From SZUA-309 sp965233675 (GTDB taxonomy: Bacteria; Pseudomonadota; Gammaproteobacteria; Pseudomonadales; Azotimanducaceae): a stretch of 64,000 nt of DNA. The notes beneath the pieces were generated by a model, which made no database searches, was not told the DNA's origin, and saw only the letters and a list, made by a program, of their open reading frames with translations. Where the stretch lies: assembly GCA_965233675.1 (NCBI GenBank), contig OZ247498.1:3100001-3164000 (forward strand). Reading direction: 5' to 3'. The position numbers and the translations under genes were made by a program. Of this stretch, positions 1 through 8,496 are shown in pieces. Numbering within the stretch: the first letter of the stretch is position 1; every line of letters begins with the position of its first letter.

Positions 1-668
1 AGCTTGGCCCGCTGCATCAGATCCAGTGTTTCTGCGCTGGCCGCCTTCCTGCCTCTGGTTCGGACTTTGAGGTTGGCCAGCCGTTCGAACGCTCGCCGGG
101 AACCCGTCAGATCGTCCGCCTGTCGATAGGCCACACCCAGGTTGTACAGACCATAGGCCAGCAGCGGGTCATCATCGTCGAGCACGTCCAGATAGGATTC
201 CGCCTCTGCGTAATCGCCGGCGGCCATGGCGGCTTCGGCACGCATGAACTCCACTTCCGGATGAAAGCGGGCCCGGCCAAGCCAACTGGATTTGAGTGCG
301 ATCCGGTCGAGCTGCGCTTCCATCCCGGCGTATTCACCACGCCGGTGATACTCACGGGCCAGGTGAAAGGCGAGGCGCATCTGATCCAGTTCGGTCAGTT
401 CTGCCGGGTCCACCGCGTTGAACGTCGTGCGCGCGGTCTCATACATCCGCTCACTGAAGGCAAAGCTGCCCTTGGCCAGATCAAACCGGACCACATCCTC
501 ACCGCGTCGATTCTGAGTTTCAGCCACCATGGTTTCCAGAAGTGCCTGCTGGTAATCCTGCTGGTAGTAGCTGTAGAGCATGGTGCCGTAGGTGAGCTCG
601 TCGACAGGCTTGCCAACGGGGGCTGCGACAACACAGCTCAGAATGAGCTCGCAGATGAAGTTCTTCAT
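1..668 (-). CDS. TPR-type periplasmic/hypothetical protein, C-terminus cut by window edge
   Basis: The reading frame begins at an ATG at 668 (MKNFICELILSCVV) and stays open to the window edge, about 222 residues, so the gene is partial. The start resembles a short signal peptide. The body is rich in Ala, Leu, Tyr and Asp with helical-hairpin spacing (for example LAYGLYNLGVAYRQADD and AMAAGDYAEAESYLDVL), typical of tetratricopeptide repeats that mediate protein-protein contacts. It lies 26 bp after a secreted coiled-coil protein and downstream of tlpA on the same strand, so it is probably the third gene of that operon. The exact function is unknown. TPR assignment is by pattern, not by search. 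Confidence 0.7.
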   Translation of the reverse strand, partial: MKNFICELILSCVVAAPVGKPVDELTYGTMLYSYYQQDYQQALLETMVAETQNRRGEDVVRFDLAKGSFAFSERMYETARTTFNAVDPAELTELDQMRLAFHLAREYHRRGEYAGMEAQLDRIALKSSWLGRARFHPEVEFMRAEAAMAAGDYAEAESYLDVLDDDDPLLAYGLYNLGVAYRQADDLTGSRRAFERLANLKVRTRGRKAASAETLDLMQRAK

Positions 669-694
669 GGGCGGGGCGTCCCTGCTGCCCTAAA

Positions 695-1303
695 TCAGTT
701 CGAAACGGCTGCGGTAAATTCCGGCTGGTACTTGGCACCGGAATCCGAGATAGCGAGCTCCACAAAGGCCGGTTCGAAGGATTTTTCGAACTCAACGGTG
801 GTTGCCCGCCGGTAATCACGGCCACTCGGCCCACGGCCCGTGAAGAACGCTGTCAGCCGGTTCTGGCCCTGCTTGACGTTGCCGATGAACAGCTTCTGCA
901 CACCGCCACGGTAGAGCGCATCCACCTGCCGGTCGGTGTAGAGGTGATGGGCGACCTCTTTGCCGTTCAGCTTCACGCTCACGGCATCGAGCTGAAACAG
1001 TTCGCCGATGTCCATGGAGAGAAAGACGGCGACCTGACTGCTGGCGGGGAAGAGCAGGTCTTCCTCCAGGATGACCAGATCCCGCTTGAGTTTGAGCAGA
1101 TCCTTCTTGACCCGCTCCAGATCGCTGTCGAGGGCAACGGGTGCTGTGGTCGCCTCTGCATCTTCCGCGGCTTCCACCGCGGAACTGGTTGCGCCGGATG
1201 ACGTGCCCGTGGCTTCCGGGGCACCGCCTGCAGCGGCAAACGGCCATGCCAGTGGCATAGCCAGGATCAGAGTCAGTATGTGGCGCGTTGCTGTCCTTGG
1301 CAT
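695..1303 (-). CDS. secreted coiled-coil protein of unknown function
   Basis: 202 residues. Residues 1-25 form a signal peptide (basic start, hydrophobic LTLILAMPLAWPFAAAG). A low-complexity Ala/Thr/Glu linker follows, then a heptad-like segment (LERVKKDLLKLKRDLVILEEDL, about 60-80) that should form a coiled coil, then a beta-rich C-terminal domain. Related proteins next to TPR and thioredoxin genes are often mislabelled AraC regulators, but no DNA-binding motif is visible here. It starts 32 bp after tlpA ends and is followed 26 bp later by the TPR gene, so the three are probably co-transcribed. The function is not known; an envelope scaffold partner for the TPR protein is a guess. Confidence 0.75.
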   Translation of the reverse strand: MPRTATRHILTLILAMPLAWPFAAAGGAPEATGTSSGATSSAVEAAEDAEATTAPVALDSDLERVKKDLLKLKRDLVILEEDLLFPASSQVAVFLSMDIGELFQLDAVSVKLNGKEVAHHLYTDRQVDALYRGGVQKLFIGNVKQGQNRLTAFFTGRGPSGRDYRRATTVEFEKSFEPAFVELAISDSGAKYQPEFTAAVSN

Positions 1304-1335
1304 TGCTGTATCCCGTATGTTTGCGGCTCTGGGGC

Positions 1336-1845
1336 TTACTCGCGAATCAGTTTCTTGACGACCTCGACGTACTTGGCTTCGTCACCCGGTTTGTAGCCCG
1401 GGTGGATGTAGCGGACTACGCCGTCCCGGTCGACGACCACCGTGGTCGGCATGGCCTGCAGGTTGTACATGTCGCTCACCTTCTGACCATCATCGATGAG
1501 GATCGGGAAGGTGACGTTGGTGCGATCCACGATTTCCTGTGCCGGTTCGGCCTCGCCTTCCACGTTCACGCCAAGCACGGCGAAACCCGTGTCTTCGTAG
1601 CGGTGATGAAGTCGATCCAGAAGCGGCATTTCCTGCCGGCAGGGTCCACACCAGCTGGCCCAGAAGTTGATCAGCACAACCTGACCGCGATATTCCTCGA
1701 GGCGAAGATTGCCGCCTTCCAGGCTTTTCAGCGTGAAGTCAGGCGCGTCCTGTCGCAGGTCCACCGCATGTGCGGGCAGAGCCAGACTGGCGCCAAGCAC
1801 GACCAGGGCACCCGCGGTGCGGAACCATTTATTCATCTTCATCAT
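1336..1845 (-). CDS. TlpA-family thiol:disulfide oxidoreductase
   Basis: 169 residues. An N-terminal signal/anchor (residues 1-27, ending near ALPAHA) is followed by a thioredoxin fold with the active site WCGPC (Cys66, Cys69) and the cis-Pro region AMPTTVVVD. Proteins of this family reduce or isomerise disulfides in the periplasm, for instance on apocytochromes. The start could be ATG 1845 or the ATG one codon later at 1842; AAGGA lies about 10 bp upstream of 1845 and contains a GGA. The leader of about 300 nt is highly structured (see the RNA feature at 1953-2140). Upstream apbE suggests a shared extracytoplasmic redox-maturation role. The family is certain; the substrate is unknown. Confidence 0.9.
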   Translation of the reverse strand: MMKMNKWFRTAGALVVLGASLALPAHAVDLRQDAPDFTLKSLEGGNLRLEEYRGQVVLINFWASWCGPCRQEMPLLDRLHHRYEDTGFAVLGVNVEGEAEPAQEIVDRTNVTFPILIDDGQKVSDMYNLQAMPTTVVVDRDGVVRYIHPGYKPGDEAKYVEVVKKLIRE

Positions 1846-1952
1846 GTTCTTCGGATCCTTCTCGTTCAGTACGACGGCGGAGTGAGAGTGAGCCGTCGAA
1901 AGACCTGGCAGCTACTGCTCCCGGCGCGGTGATCGACCACCACGCAGGTCTT

Positions 1953-2140
1953 CTACCCATTCGTCATCCTTCTCGAATCTGACCAGGCAAAGTCTTTCGA
2001 ACTACCGGCGTGCACCATCTGCTTCCAGCATCGGGCTTATCCGTCAGCCCTAATGGCACGCCTCCTGCGAGCCACTGAGAACCCCTGCGGGCTCTCTGTT
2101 TCATCCGTGAAACATGCGGCGTCGTCCTGACGCCCGCAGA
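1953..2140 (-). ncRNA. candidate GGA-loop structured RNA (Csr/Rsm-binding sRNA or tlpA leader)
   Basis: On the minus strand the spacer between apbE and tlpA folds by eye into successive hairpins with GGA in their loops. These are GGCGTC-AGGAC-GACGCC (2118-2134), GTTTCA-CGGA-TGAAAC (2098-2113), GGGCT-GACGGATA-AGCCC (2033-2050), TGCT-GGA-AGCA (2020-2030) and ATTCG-AGAAGGATGA-CGAAT (1959-1978). The third and fourth are enclosed by a 10-bp stem (2007-2018 with 2053-2062, 2-nt bulge), making a three-way junction. An extra AGGAGG is single stranded near 2062-2067. Multiple loop GGA motifs of the ANGGA type are the hallmark of CsrB/RsmY/RsmZ RNAs that titrate CsrA/RsmA, and of CsrA-bound mRNA leaders. 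No clear terminator separates it from tlpA, so a regulated leader is as likely as a separate sRNA. Confidence 0.45.
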
Positions 2141-2173
2141 TATGCACGTTAGTTGAGAGGAGATTCGCAAAAC

Positions 2174-2201
2174 GTGCCGGGTGTCACAGTTCGCCCGGCA
2201 C
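2174..2201 (-). terminator. possible intrinsic terminator after apbE
   Basis: A perfect 8-bp stem (GTGCCGGG with CCCGGCAC, 12-nt loop) is followed on the minus strand by GTTTTGCG. It lies about 70 bp after the apbE stop. The T-run is short, so efficiency is doubtful, but it would separate apbE transcription from the structured RNA and tlpA. Confidence 0.4.
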
Positions 2202-2269
2202 AGCGTGAAGGAGCAGGCACAATGAGAACGGGGTCAATGGCCGGTGTCCGACCTGACAGGTAGAGGAGA

Positions 2270-3271
2270 TCAGGGCTGAGGGGGTGCGGCTGCTTCCAGC
2301 AGATCGGCGGAGTATCGGAGCTGGCCTTCCGCGTCGATGATGATGGCATCGACGCCGGGCAGTCGATCAATCAGCGCGAGCCCCCGGTCCGGGCCGAGCA
2401 CGAACACACTGGTGGACAGCCCGTCTGTAAAGGTGGCTTCCGGACCCAGAATCGTCACGCTCCAGCTGTCCCGGGCGGAATCTCCCGTGCTTGGATCGAG
2501 GATGTGGTGATAACGGACACCATCTTCCTCGAAGAACCGTTCATAGTCCCCGGAAGTGGAAACCGCCGTGTCTACCAGCGGCAGCAGTACAGCCATGTCT
2601 TCCGCGCGTGGGTCCTGAATACCCACCGTCCAGGGTTCTCCGTCCCGATCGCCGATAATCCGGCTGTCACCGCCTGCGGCCACTGAGGCCTGGGTGACGC
2701 CTTCCGCCGCCAGCATCTCGATGCAGCGATCCACCGCATACCCCTTGGCGATGCCGCCGAGATCGATGTAGACGAGCGGGTGCGTGAACCGGACCCTGAG
2801 TCCTTCCGGATCAATTTCCACAAACCGGTAGTTGATGGCGGCCAGCGCCTCGGCAATCGCGTCGTCGTCCGGCCGTTCACCTTCCCGATAGTCGTAGTAG
2901 CGGCCAACGGACGCATAGGTGATGTCGAAAGCGCCGTCCGTCATGCGGGAGATCCGGGCACTCTTGTCGAGCAGATCAACCATCTCCGCCGTCGTGGCGA
3001 CCCAGCCCCCCTGACCGGCCTCCCGATTCAGCCGGGACAACTCGCTGTCTTCGATGTATGGACTGTATTCTGATTCGATCCGGCGCATTTCTGCCAGCAC
3101 CATTTCGAGCAGAGCCTGTCCCTGTTCCGCATCTTCCGCCTTTACCTCGGCATGAATCCGCGTGCCCATGATCGGTTCTGTGACCGTCTGCCATTCCGGC
3201 CAGGCCCACCCGGCCCAGATCAGACTCAGTCCGGCAATGAATCCGATCAGGCATGGTCGCAGGACAATCAT
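2270..3271 (-). CDS. apbE: FAD:protein FMN transferase (ApbE family)
   Basis: 333 residues, usual length for the family. A hydrophobic N-terminus (residues 1-25) suggests membrane anchoring or export. Family landmarks include MGTRIHAEV near the start, the central DLGGIAKGYAVDRC segment for FAD binding, the AAGGDSRIIG loop, and the C-terminal HHILDPSTGDSARD followed by a TDGLSTSVFVLG stretch. ApbE enzymes attach FMN covalently through a phosphoester to Thr or Ser of target proteins such as Nqr/Rnf subunits or flavocytochromes. The start overlaps the stop of the upstream serine hydrolase by ATGA (3268-3271), showing translational coupling. No target flavoprotein is apparent in the window. Confidence 0.93.
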   Translation of the reverse strand: MIVLRPCLIGFIAGLSLIWAGWAWPEWQTVTEPIMGTRIHAEVKAEDAEQGQALLEMVLAEMRRIESEYSPYIEDSELSRLNREAGQGGWVATTAEMVDLLDKSARISRMTDGAFDITYASVGRYYDYREGERPDDDAIAEALAAINYRFVEIDPEGLRVRFTHPLVYIDLGGIAKGYAVDRCIEMLAAEGVTQASVAAGGDSRIIGDRDGEPWTVGIQDPRAEDMAVLLPLVDTAVSTSGDYERFFEEDGVRYHHILDPSTGDSARDSWSVTILGPEATFTDGLSTSVFVLGPDRGLALIDRLPGVDAIIIDAEGQLRYSADLLEAAAPPQP

Positions 3272-4419
3272 GCAGTGAGATCCGCGGCCCGGTTACTGAT
3301 GGACACACCGCGGCGGCCCTGGCGCACTTCGTTCCGGTCGTGTGCCGAGGTGAGATAGGCCAGCGAGATGCCGCTGGCCGGATCCACCCAGGCCAGTTGT
3401 CCGCCGGCACCGTTGTGCCCGAAAGCCATTGGCGAGTTGGTGTGTCCGAATCCCCGGTAATTCCGGGTTTCGTCGCCGGCGATCACAATGCCCAGACCGC
3501 GGCTCACCGGCTTGCCGAACACAGGATCCGTGAGATCCCCGGTCCGCACCCTGCGCGCATCCGCCAGGGTCGTCGTCGACCAGATCCGCGCGCCGTTGCC
3601 TTCGCCAGAGAGCAGCGCCTGGTAGTACAGGGCAAGGGAAGCGGCATTGGTGATGCCACCCCCACCCGGTACGCCGACGGCCCGGATCTCCGGGTCGTTG
3701 AAACTCAGGATCGCCGCTTCCGTGACCTCGGTAACCGGCGGTTCCGGCACGCCCATGGCCTGGTAGTCCGCACCGGTGAGGGCGTCCCCCGCATGACTGC
3801 AGGCCACTACCCGCTCGTTCTGATCCGCGGGCAGACCGACGTAAAGATCAGGGAGTCCGAGCGGCATGGCGATCCGTTCCCGAATGAACTGCTGGAAGGC
3901 CAACCCCCCTCGCCGCTCGAGGATTTCGGCCAGCACCCACATGGTGGAGGTGGGGTGATACTGGAAGCGGCTACCCGGCTCCCAGGCAAGCCGCCATTGT
4001 TCGAACCGTTCTTTTCGCCGACCGGGATTCAGCCAGTCCAGGGTTCGGAATGGCGCATCCGGAAATCCCGCGGTGTGAGTGAGCAGATGCTCCACAGTGA
4101 CCGCTTCCTTACCATTCGAGCCGAACGCCGGAATGATGTCTGCCACCCGTTCAGAAAGGGAGAGCTTCTGTTCTTCCAGCAGGATCCAGATCGCGGACGC
4201 GGTGATGGCCTTGGTGGCCGAGAAAATGCAGAACAGACTGTCTTCTGTGGCTGCGCCGAAAGACCGGTACAGGGCGAGCTGCCCATCTTTTGCCACCGCC
4301 ACCTGAGCCGCCGGCAGCAACCCCTCGTCCACCTCCTGACGGACCCTGGCGAGCAGGGATTCAATTTTCTCCTCGCTGAGATTGAGCGTATCCAGTGGCG
4401 CAATTGGGAGGCTGTTCAT
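3268..4419 (-). CDS. serine hydrolase, class C beta-lactamase/esterase family (S12)
   Basis: 383 residues. The nucleophile motif is S-A-T-K in CIFSATKAIT (about residues 86-95). The Tyr motif is present as YHPTS rather than Y-x-N, and HNGAGGQ near the C-terminus stands in for the KTG box. HTAGFP follows the usual structural loop. There is no signal peptide, so it is probably a cytoplasmic esterase or family VIII carboxylesterase rather than a true beta-lactamase. It is translationally coupled to apbE, a pairing with no obvious functional reason. It is one of three S12-type hydrolases in this window (others at 29626 and 33344). Confidence 0.88.
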   Translation of the reverse strand: MNSLPIAPLDTLNLSEEKIESLLARVRQEVDEGLLPAAQVAVAKDGQLALYRSFGAATEDSLFCIFSATKAITASAIWILLEEQKLSLSERVADIIPAFGSNGKEAVTVEHLLTHTAGFPDAPFRTLDWLNPGRRKERFEQWRLAWEPGSRFQYHPTSTMWVLAEILERRGGLAFQQFIRERIAMPLGLPDLYVGLPADQNERVVACSHAGDALTGADYQAMGVPEPPVTEVTEAAILSFNDPEIRAVGVPGGGGITNAASLALYYQALLSGEGNGARIWSTTTLADARRVRTGDLTDPVFGKPVSRGLGIVIAGDETRNYRGFGHTNSPMAFGHNGAGGQLAWVDPASGISLAYLTSAHDRNEVRQGRRGVSISNRAADLTA

Positions 4420-4538
4420 TTGATCTCCTGCGGGTCCGGAAAGAGCCGAGTATGCCTCGCAAATCTATGAATATTCCAGATCAATCCCAGGATCTGCTAT
4501 ACCCTGACAACGACCGCTGACTAGAATTCCTGCAACCC

Positions 4539-5609
4539 ATGACACATCCAACCGCACAGCAGACGTCCACCGGCATCATCGACGGATTCGAAGCCGGTAT
4601 CGGCAACACGCCACTGATCCGCCTGTCGCGACTCTCCGAACTCACCGGCTGCGACATCCTCGGCAAGGCGGAGTTTCTGAACCCAGGCGGTTCGGTCAAG
4701 GATCGGGCCGCACTCTGGATGATCCGCGAGCACGAGAAAAGCGGTGCGCTGGCCCCCGGCGGTACCGTGGTGGAAGGCACCGCGGGCAACACCGGGATCG
4801 GCATCGCCCATGTCTGCAACGCCCGTGGCTACGACTGCATCATCTACATGCCGGACACTCAGTCGCCGGAGAAAGTCGCCATTCTCAAGACCCTGGGTGC
4901 GGAAGTGCGGGAAGTGCCCGCCGTCCCCTACGCCGATGAGATGAACTATCAGAAGCAGGCCGGACGCTTCGCCGCTTCTCTGTCCGGCGCAGTCTGGGCC
5001 AATCAGTTCGACAATACGGCCAACCGTCTCGCTCACTACGAGTCCACGGGCCCGGAAATCTGGGCCCAGACCGATGGCAAGCTGGATGCCTTCGTCGCCG
5101 CCACCGGTACGGGCGGTACCCTGGCAGGCGTGAGCCGCTATCTGAAGGAACAGAACGAGGCGGTGCAGATCGTGCTGGCCGACCCGATGGGCAGTGCGCT
5201 GCACAGCTGGGTCACCACCGGCGAAGCGATTATGAGCAAGGGACCCTCCATTACCGAGGGGATCGGCAACAGCCGGGTTACGGACAATCTGGCGGGCACG
5301 GTCATCGATGACGCCATCCAGGTGACCGACCAGGACATGGTCACCATGGTCTACCAGGAACTCCTCAGTGAGGGCTGGTTTTTCGGTTCGAGCACGGGCA
5401 TCAATCTCTGCGCCGCCGTGCAACTGGCAGAGCGACTGGGACCCGGCCACCGCATTGTCACCGTGCTCTGCGACAGCGGCCACAAGTACCAGTCACGTCT
5501 GTTCAACGAGGACTTCCTTGCCGGGAAAGGCCTTCGGCCCTGGCGACCTCAGCGGCCGGTGAAGACCGGCGATCGTTTCTCCACGAAGGCGCGCGCCGCG
5601 CCCTTGTGA
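4539..5609 (+). CDS. PLP-dependent cysteine synthase / cystathionine beta-synthase family
   Basis: 356 residues. The PLP lysine is Lys54 in NPGGSVKDRA. The substrate loop EGTAGNTGIG and the phosphate loop TGTGGTLAG are intact, with GSSTGINLCAA near the end. These enzymes condense O-acetylserine with sulfide to give cysteine (CysK-like); longer spacing and VKDRAALWMI fit the group often called cysteine synthase A in environmental gammaproteobacteria. The C-terminal 20 or so residues run over the 3' end of the convergent crotonase gene (5549-5609), so this tail may not be conserved. The 120-bp spacer 4420-4538 should hold its promoter. Confidence 0.9.
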   Translation: MTHPTAQQTSTGIIDGFEAGIGNTPLIRLSRLSELTGCDILGKAEFLNPGGSVKDRAALWMIREHEKSGALAPGGTVVEGTAGNTGIGIAHVCNARGYDCIIYMPDTQSPEKVAILKTLGAEVREVPAVPYADEMNYQKQAGRFAASLSGAVWANQFDNTANRLAHYESTGPEIWAQTDGKLDAFVAATGTGGTLAGVSRYLKEQNEAVQIVLADPMGSALHSWVTTGEAIMSKGPSITEGIGNSRVTDNLAGTVIDDAIQVTDQDMVTMVYQELLSEGWFFGSSTGINLCAAVQLAERLGPGHRIVTVLCDSGHKYQSRLFNEDFLAGKGLRPWRPQRPVKTGDRFSTKARAAPL

Positions 5610-6379
5610 TCTTCCGTGAGGCCCGTGTGCACATGATGAGTGGCCTCCAGATCGAGACACTCCAGCACCTCTGCACCCATGGCCGCCCGATTGATGTTTT
5701 CCTTCATATAGCGGTAGGCCACCGGTGGGCCCCCGGCCAGCCGCCGCGCCAGGGCTAAGGTGGCACTTTCGAGTTCCTCCGCCGGCACCACCTGATTGGC
5801 AATGCCGAGCCGCAGACATTCGGTAGCCTCTACCCGATCGGACAGATAGTAGATCTCTTTCGCTTTACCACTGCCGACCAGATGGCTCAGAAAGTAGGTG
5901 CCGCCATAGTCGCCACTGAAGCCGACCCTGGCGAAGGCACTGGTGATGAAGGCCGTATCCGCCATGATCCGCAGATCAGCGGACAGGGCCAGTGACATGC
6001 CGGCACCCGCGGCGGGCCCTGGCAGACTGGCGATCACCGGCTTCGGCATCAGATACATGCGTCCGGCCGTATTGCGCTGATTCAGACGCTGGGCATGAAT
6101 TCGTTCATCCAGGGTGGGACCAGGCCCCTCCCCGGCTTCCCGGGCCGCCATGCCTTTCACATCGCCGCCCGCGCAGAAGGCACCCCCGGCGCCGGTGAGC
6201 ACGATCACACGGACATCGGGAGACCGCTCCGCATAGTCCAGGGTCTGTTCGAGACCGGCATTCATCTCGCCAGACATGGCATTACGTGCCTGCGGCCGGT
6301 TCAGGGTGATCACCACCACCCCATCTTCCTCGCGGGCGAGCAGGTCGTCCGTCCCCGTTTCGATTATCTGTTTTGACAT
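5549..6379 (-). CDS. enoyl-CoA hydratase/isomerase (crotonase) family protein
   Basis: 276 residues. Crotonase landmarks are LNRPQARNAMSGEM near the N-terminus, the oxyanion-hole segments GAGGAFCAGGDVKGM and LPGPAAGAGMSLALSADLR, and ARVGFSGDYGGTYFL. The family adds water to, isomerises or hydrolyses acyl-CoA thioesters. The catalytic Glu pair is not obvious, so the reaction is open. The start is well supported by AAAGGAGA 8 bp upstream of ATG 6379. It is 49 bp downstream of the SMP-30 gene on the same strand and converges with the cysteine synthase, overlapping it by 61 bp. Confidence 0.9.
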   Translation of the reverse strand: MSKQIIETGTDDLLAREEDGVVVITLNRPQARNAMSGEMNAGLEQTLDYAERSPDVRVIVLTGAGGAFCAGGDVKGMAAREAGEGPGPTLDERIHAQRLNQRNTAGRMYLMPKPVIASLPGPAAGAGMSLALSADLRIMADTAFITSAFARVGFSGDYGGTYFLSHLVGSGKAKEIYYLSDRVEATECLRLGIANQVVPAEELESATLALARRLAGGPPVAYRYMKENINRAAMGAEVLECLDLEATHHVHTGLTEDHKGAARAFVEKRSPVFTGR

Positions 6380-6428
6380 GCGCGTTCTCCTTTCTTGTTT
6401 TGATTAACGGCTTGTTTTGAATACCGGA

Positions 6429-7304
6429 TCAGTCGGGAATCGATACCTTTGCCGGGCTGGCCGGCAATCCGGCCACCTCTGTGCGGTACCGGTAGACGGC
6501 CCCGTGCCGGTCAGTCGGTGCATCGTCGGATCCTGACACGATGAACAGATCCTTGAGATCTTCGCCGCCGAAACAGACGCTCGTGCACATGGGATCGGGA
6601 ATGGCCAGGTGCTGCCGCAGCCCGCCATCCGGTTCGAGCACGTCCACCCCATGCCCACCGCCTGCGAGCGCAACCCAGAGCGATCCGTCTTCAGCGACCG
6701 CCAGTCCATCCGGCACCCCCTGCTCATGGGTGTGGAACGGCCGCTTCTCACCCAACCGACCATCCTCCGCCACTTCGTAGCAGCATACGGTCCGGCGCAG
6801 ACTGTCCGAGTGATAAAGCGTCCGACCGTCGGGTGAGAACCCCAGGCCATTGGTCAGGCGCACGTCCCCTGCCACCTTGCGGGCACTGCCATCCAGATCG
6901 ATGAGATAAAGATCACCGGCCTGGGGCGTCCGGTCGTCTTCGAATACCGGACTGTTGCCCAGTGAACCGACGTAGATCCGACCGACCGGATCCGTGGTGA
7001 GATCGTTGTAACCCACATTGCCTGCCGCCGGATCCCGATCGAGCAGCAGCCGGGTCGGACCGCCGTCGAACGGTTTGAAAGAGACATTCCGACCACTCAC
7101 GATCAGGCCACCGTCCTGGTGCAGGGCCATGCCGCCGATGCCTTTCCGATGCTCGAACAGCACGCTGACATCGCCGCCCGCATCCAGACAGAAAACACCG
7201 CCTCCCAGCACATCACTGAACAGCAACCCCCGGGTGGGATCCCATACCGGGCCTTCGACCAGACCATAGCCACGCGTCAGCAGTTCCGGTTCGCCGCTCG
7301 CCAT
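6429..7304 (-). CDS. SMP-30/gluconolactonase/LRE family protein
   Basis: 291 residues forming a six-bladed beta-propeller by family. Typical stretches are VEGPVWDPTRGLLFSDV (metal-ligand Glu in the first blade), YNDLTTDPVGRIYVGS (Asn ligand), LTNGLGFSPDGRTLYHSDS (Asn and Asp ligands) and VPDGLAVAEDGSLWVAL. The family comprises Ca2+ or Zn2+ dependent lactonases that hydrolyse sugar or other lactones. No signal peptide is seen. It precedes the crotonase on the same strand by 49 bp and is divergent from the Ldh-type dehydrogenase, which suggests a small catabolic locus, although the substrate is unknown. Confidence 0.9.
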   Translation of the reverse strand: MASGEPELLTRGYGLVEGPVWDPTRGLLFSDVLGGGVFCLDAGGDVSVLFEHRKGIGGMALHQDGGLIVSGRNVSFKPFDGGPTRLLLDRDPAAGNVGYNDLTTDPVGRIYVGSLGNSPVFEDDRTPQAGDLYLIDLDGSARKVAGDVRLTNGLGFSPDGRTLYHSDSLRRTVCCYEVAEDGRLGEKRPFHTHEQGVPDGLAVAEDGSLWVALAGGGHGVDVLEPDGGLRQHLAIPDPMCTSVCFGGEDLKDLFIVSGSDDAPTDRHGAVYRYRTEVAGLPASPAKVSIPD

Positions 7305-7392
7305 CGCTCAATCATGCTCCCTGCCCCCAAGGACGAAAGACCTTGTCACAGCCCGTATCCTGAGGCAACACTATCCACTGGAGGGAGTGTTC

Positions 7393-8457
7393 ATGCTCAT
7401 CAGTCAGACCAGACTTACGGATTTCGTCACCCGCATCTTCACCCGTGCTGGTGCCAGCGACGGGAAGGCAAACAAGGTGGCGCATCATCTTGTGGCGGCG
7501 AACCTGAAAGGCCATGACTCGCACGGCGTGGGTATGGTGCCCGCCTATGTGGGAAACATCCGCAATGGTCACCTGAAGGTGGATGCCGAGGCCAAACTCA
7601 TCAGAGACAACGGTGCCGTCCTGCTGGTGGACGGCCAGTTCGGTTTCGGCCAGGTGGTGGGGTCTCAGGCCACAGCCATGGCGATCGAACGGGCGAAGGA
7701 GACCGGCATCGTCTGCATGGGGGTGCGGAACTGTCATCACCTCGGCCGTATCGGCAGCTATGGCGAGCAGTGCGCCGAGGCAGGCATGGTCTCCGTGCAC
7801 TTCGTCAACGTGGTCGGTCACGGCCCCCTGGTCTCGCCGTTCGCCGGCCGCGAGCGCCGCATGTCCACCAACCCGTTCTGCTGCGTGGTACCGCGCACCG
7901 ACGGACCCCCCATCGTCCTCGACATGGCCACCAGCGCCATTGCCCAGGGAAAGGTCAGAGTCGCCTATATGAAGGGCGAGGAAGTGCCTGATGGTGCACT
8001 GATTGACCAGGCCGGTCTCGCCACCAACGATCCAAGCGTGATGTTCGAAGAACCCTTCGGCTCGCTTGGCCCTTTCGGCGCACACAAGGGTTACGGACTG
8101 GCGGTGATGTGTGAGTTGCTCGGCGGCGGCCTTGCCGGTGAGTGGACGGCCCAGCCCGGTAACGCGAGAGAAAACACCATCGTCAACAACATGCTGATGA
8201 TGGTGCTGGACCCGGCGGCTTTCGGCGGACTGGATCACTTTCAGCAGGAGGTCACGGCGATGGTCGACTACCTGCACAGCACCACGCCGGCCGAAGGCGT
8301 AGATCAGGTTCGCGTGCCAGGCGACCCGGAACGTGAGTCCGTTGCCACCCGCAGCACAGACGGCATCCCGATCGATGAGAACAGCTGGAAGGGCATCCTC
8401 AAGGCGGCGGAAGTGGCCGGCGTCAGTGACGGGGAGATCGCTGCCGTCGCGGGCTGA
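7393..8457 (+). CDS. Ldh family NAD(P)-dependent oxidoreductase (malate/lactate dehydrogenase type 2)
   Basis: 354 residues from ATG 7393; a GTG at 7387 is also in frame but the GGAGGG at about 7379-7385 is better spaced for the ATG. Landmarks are the N-terminal helix with KGHDSHGVGMVPAYV (catalytic His in DSHG), CVVPRTDGPPIVLDMATSAIAQGKVR and GPFGAHKGYGLAVMCELL. The family reduces or oxidises 2-oxo/2-hydroxy acids (malate, sulfolactate, ureidoglycolate) with NAD(P)H and does not use a classical Rossmann fold. It is divergent from the SMP-30 gene. The precise 2-hydroxyacid is not predictable from the sequence alone. Confidence 0.92.
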   Translation: MLISQTRLTDFVTRIFTRAGASDGKANKVAHHLVAANLKGHDSHGVGMVPAYVGNIRNGHLKVDAEAKLIRDNGAVLLVDGQFGFGQVVGSQATAMAIERAKETGIVCMGVRNCHHLGRIGSYGEQCAEAGMVSVHFVNVVGHGPLVSPFAGRERRMSTNPFCCVVPRTDGPPIVLDMATSAIAQGKVRVAYMKGEEVPDGALIDQAGLATNDPSVMFEEPFGSLGPFGAHKGYGLAVMCELLGGGLAGEWTAQPGNARENTIVNNMLMMVLDPAAFGGLDHFQQEVTAMVDYLHSTTPAEGVDQVRVPGDPERESVATRSTDGIPIDENSWKGILKAAEVAGVSDGEIAAVAG

Positions 8458-8496
8458 CGATGGGCAGTCGCCCCATGTGCGGACCCGGCAGGCTCA

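Noticed and set aside
1848..1960. 43-codon ORF (MGRRPAWWSITAPG...) between the structured RNA and tlpA
   Set aside because: It overlaps the tlpA start and the hairpins, has no signal or motif, and is probably not coding.
1959..2140. Known riboswitch (c-di-GMP-I, TPP, FMN or cobalamin) before tlpA
   Set aside because: I compared conserved core sequences from memory and none fits; the repeated GGA loops fit Csr/Rsm-type RNA better.
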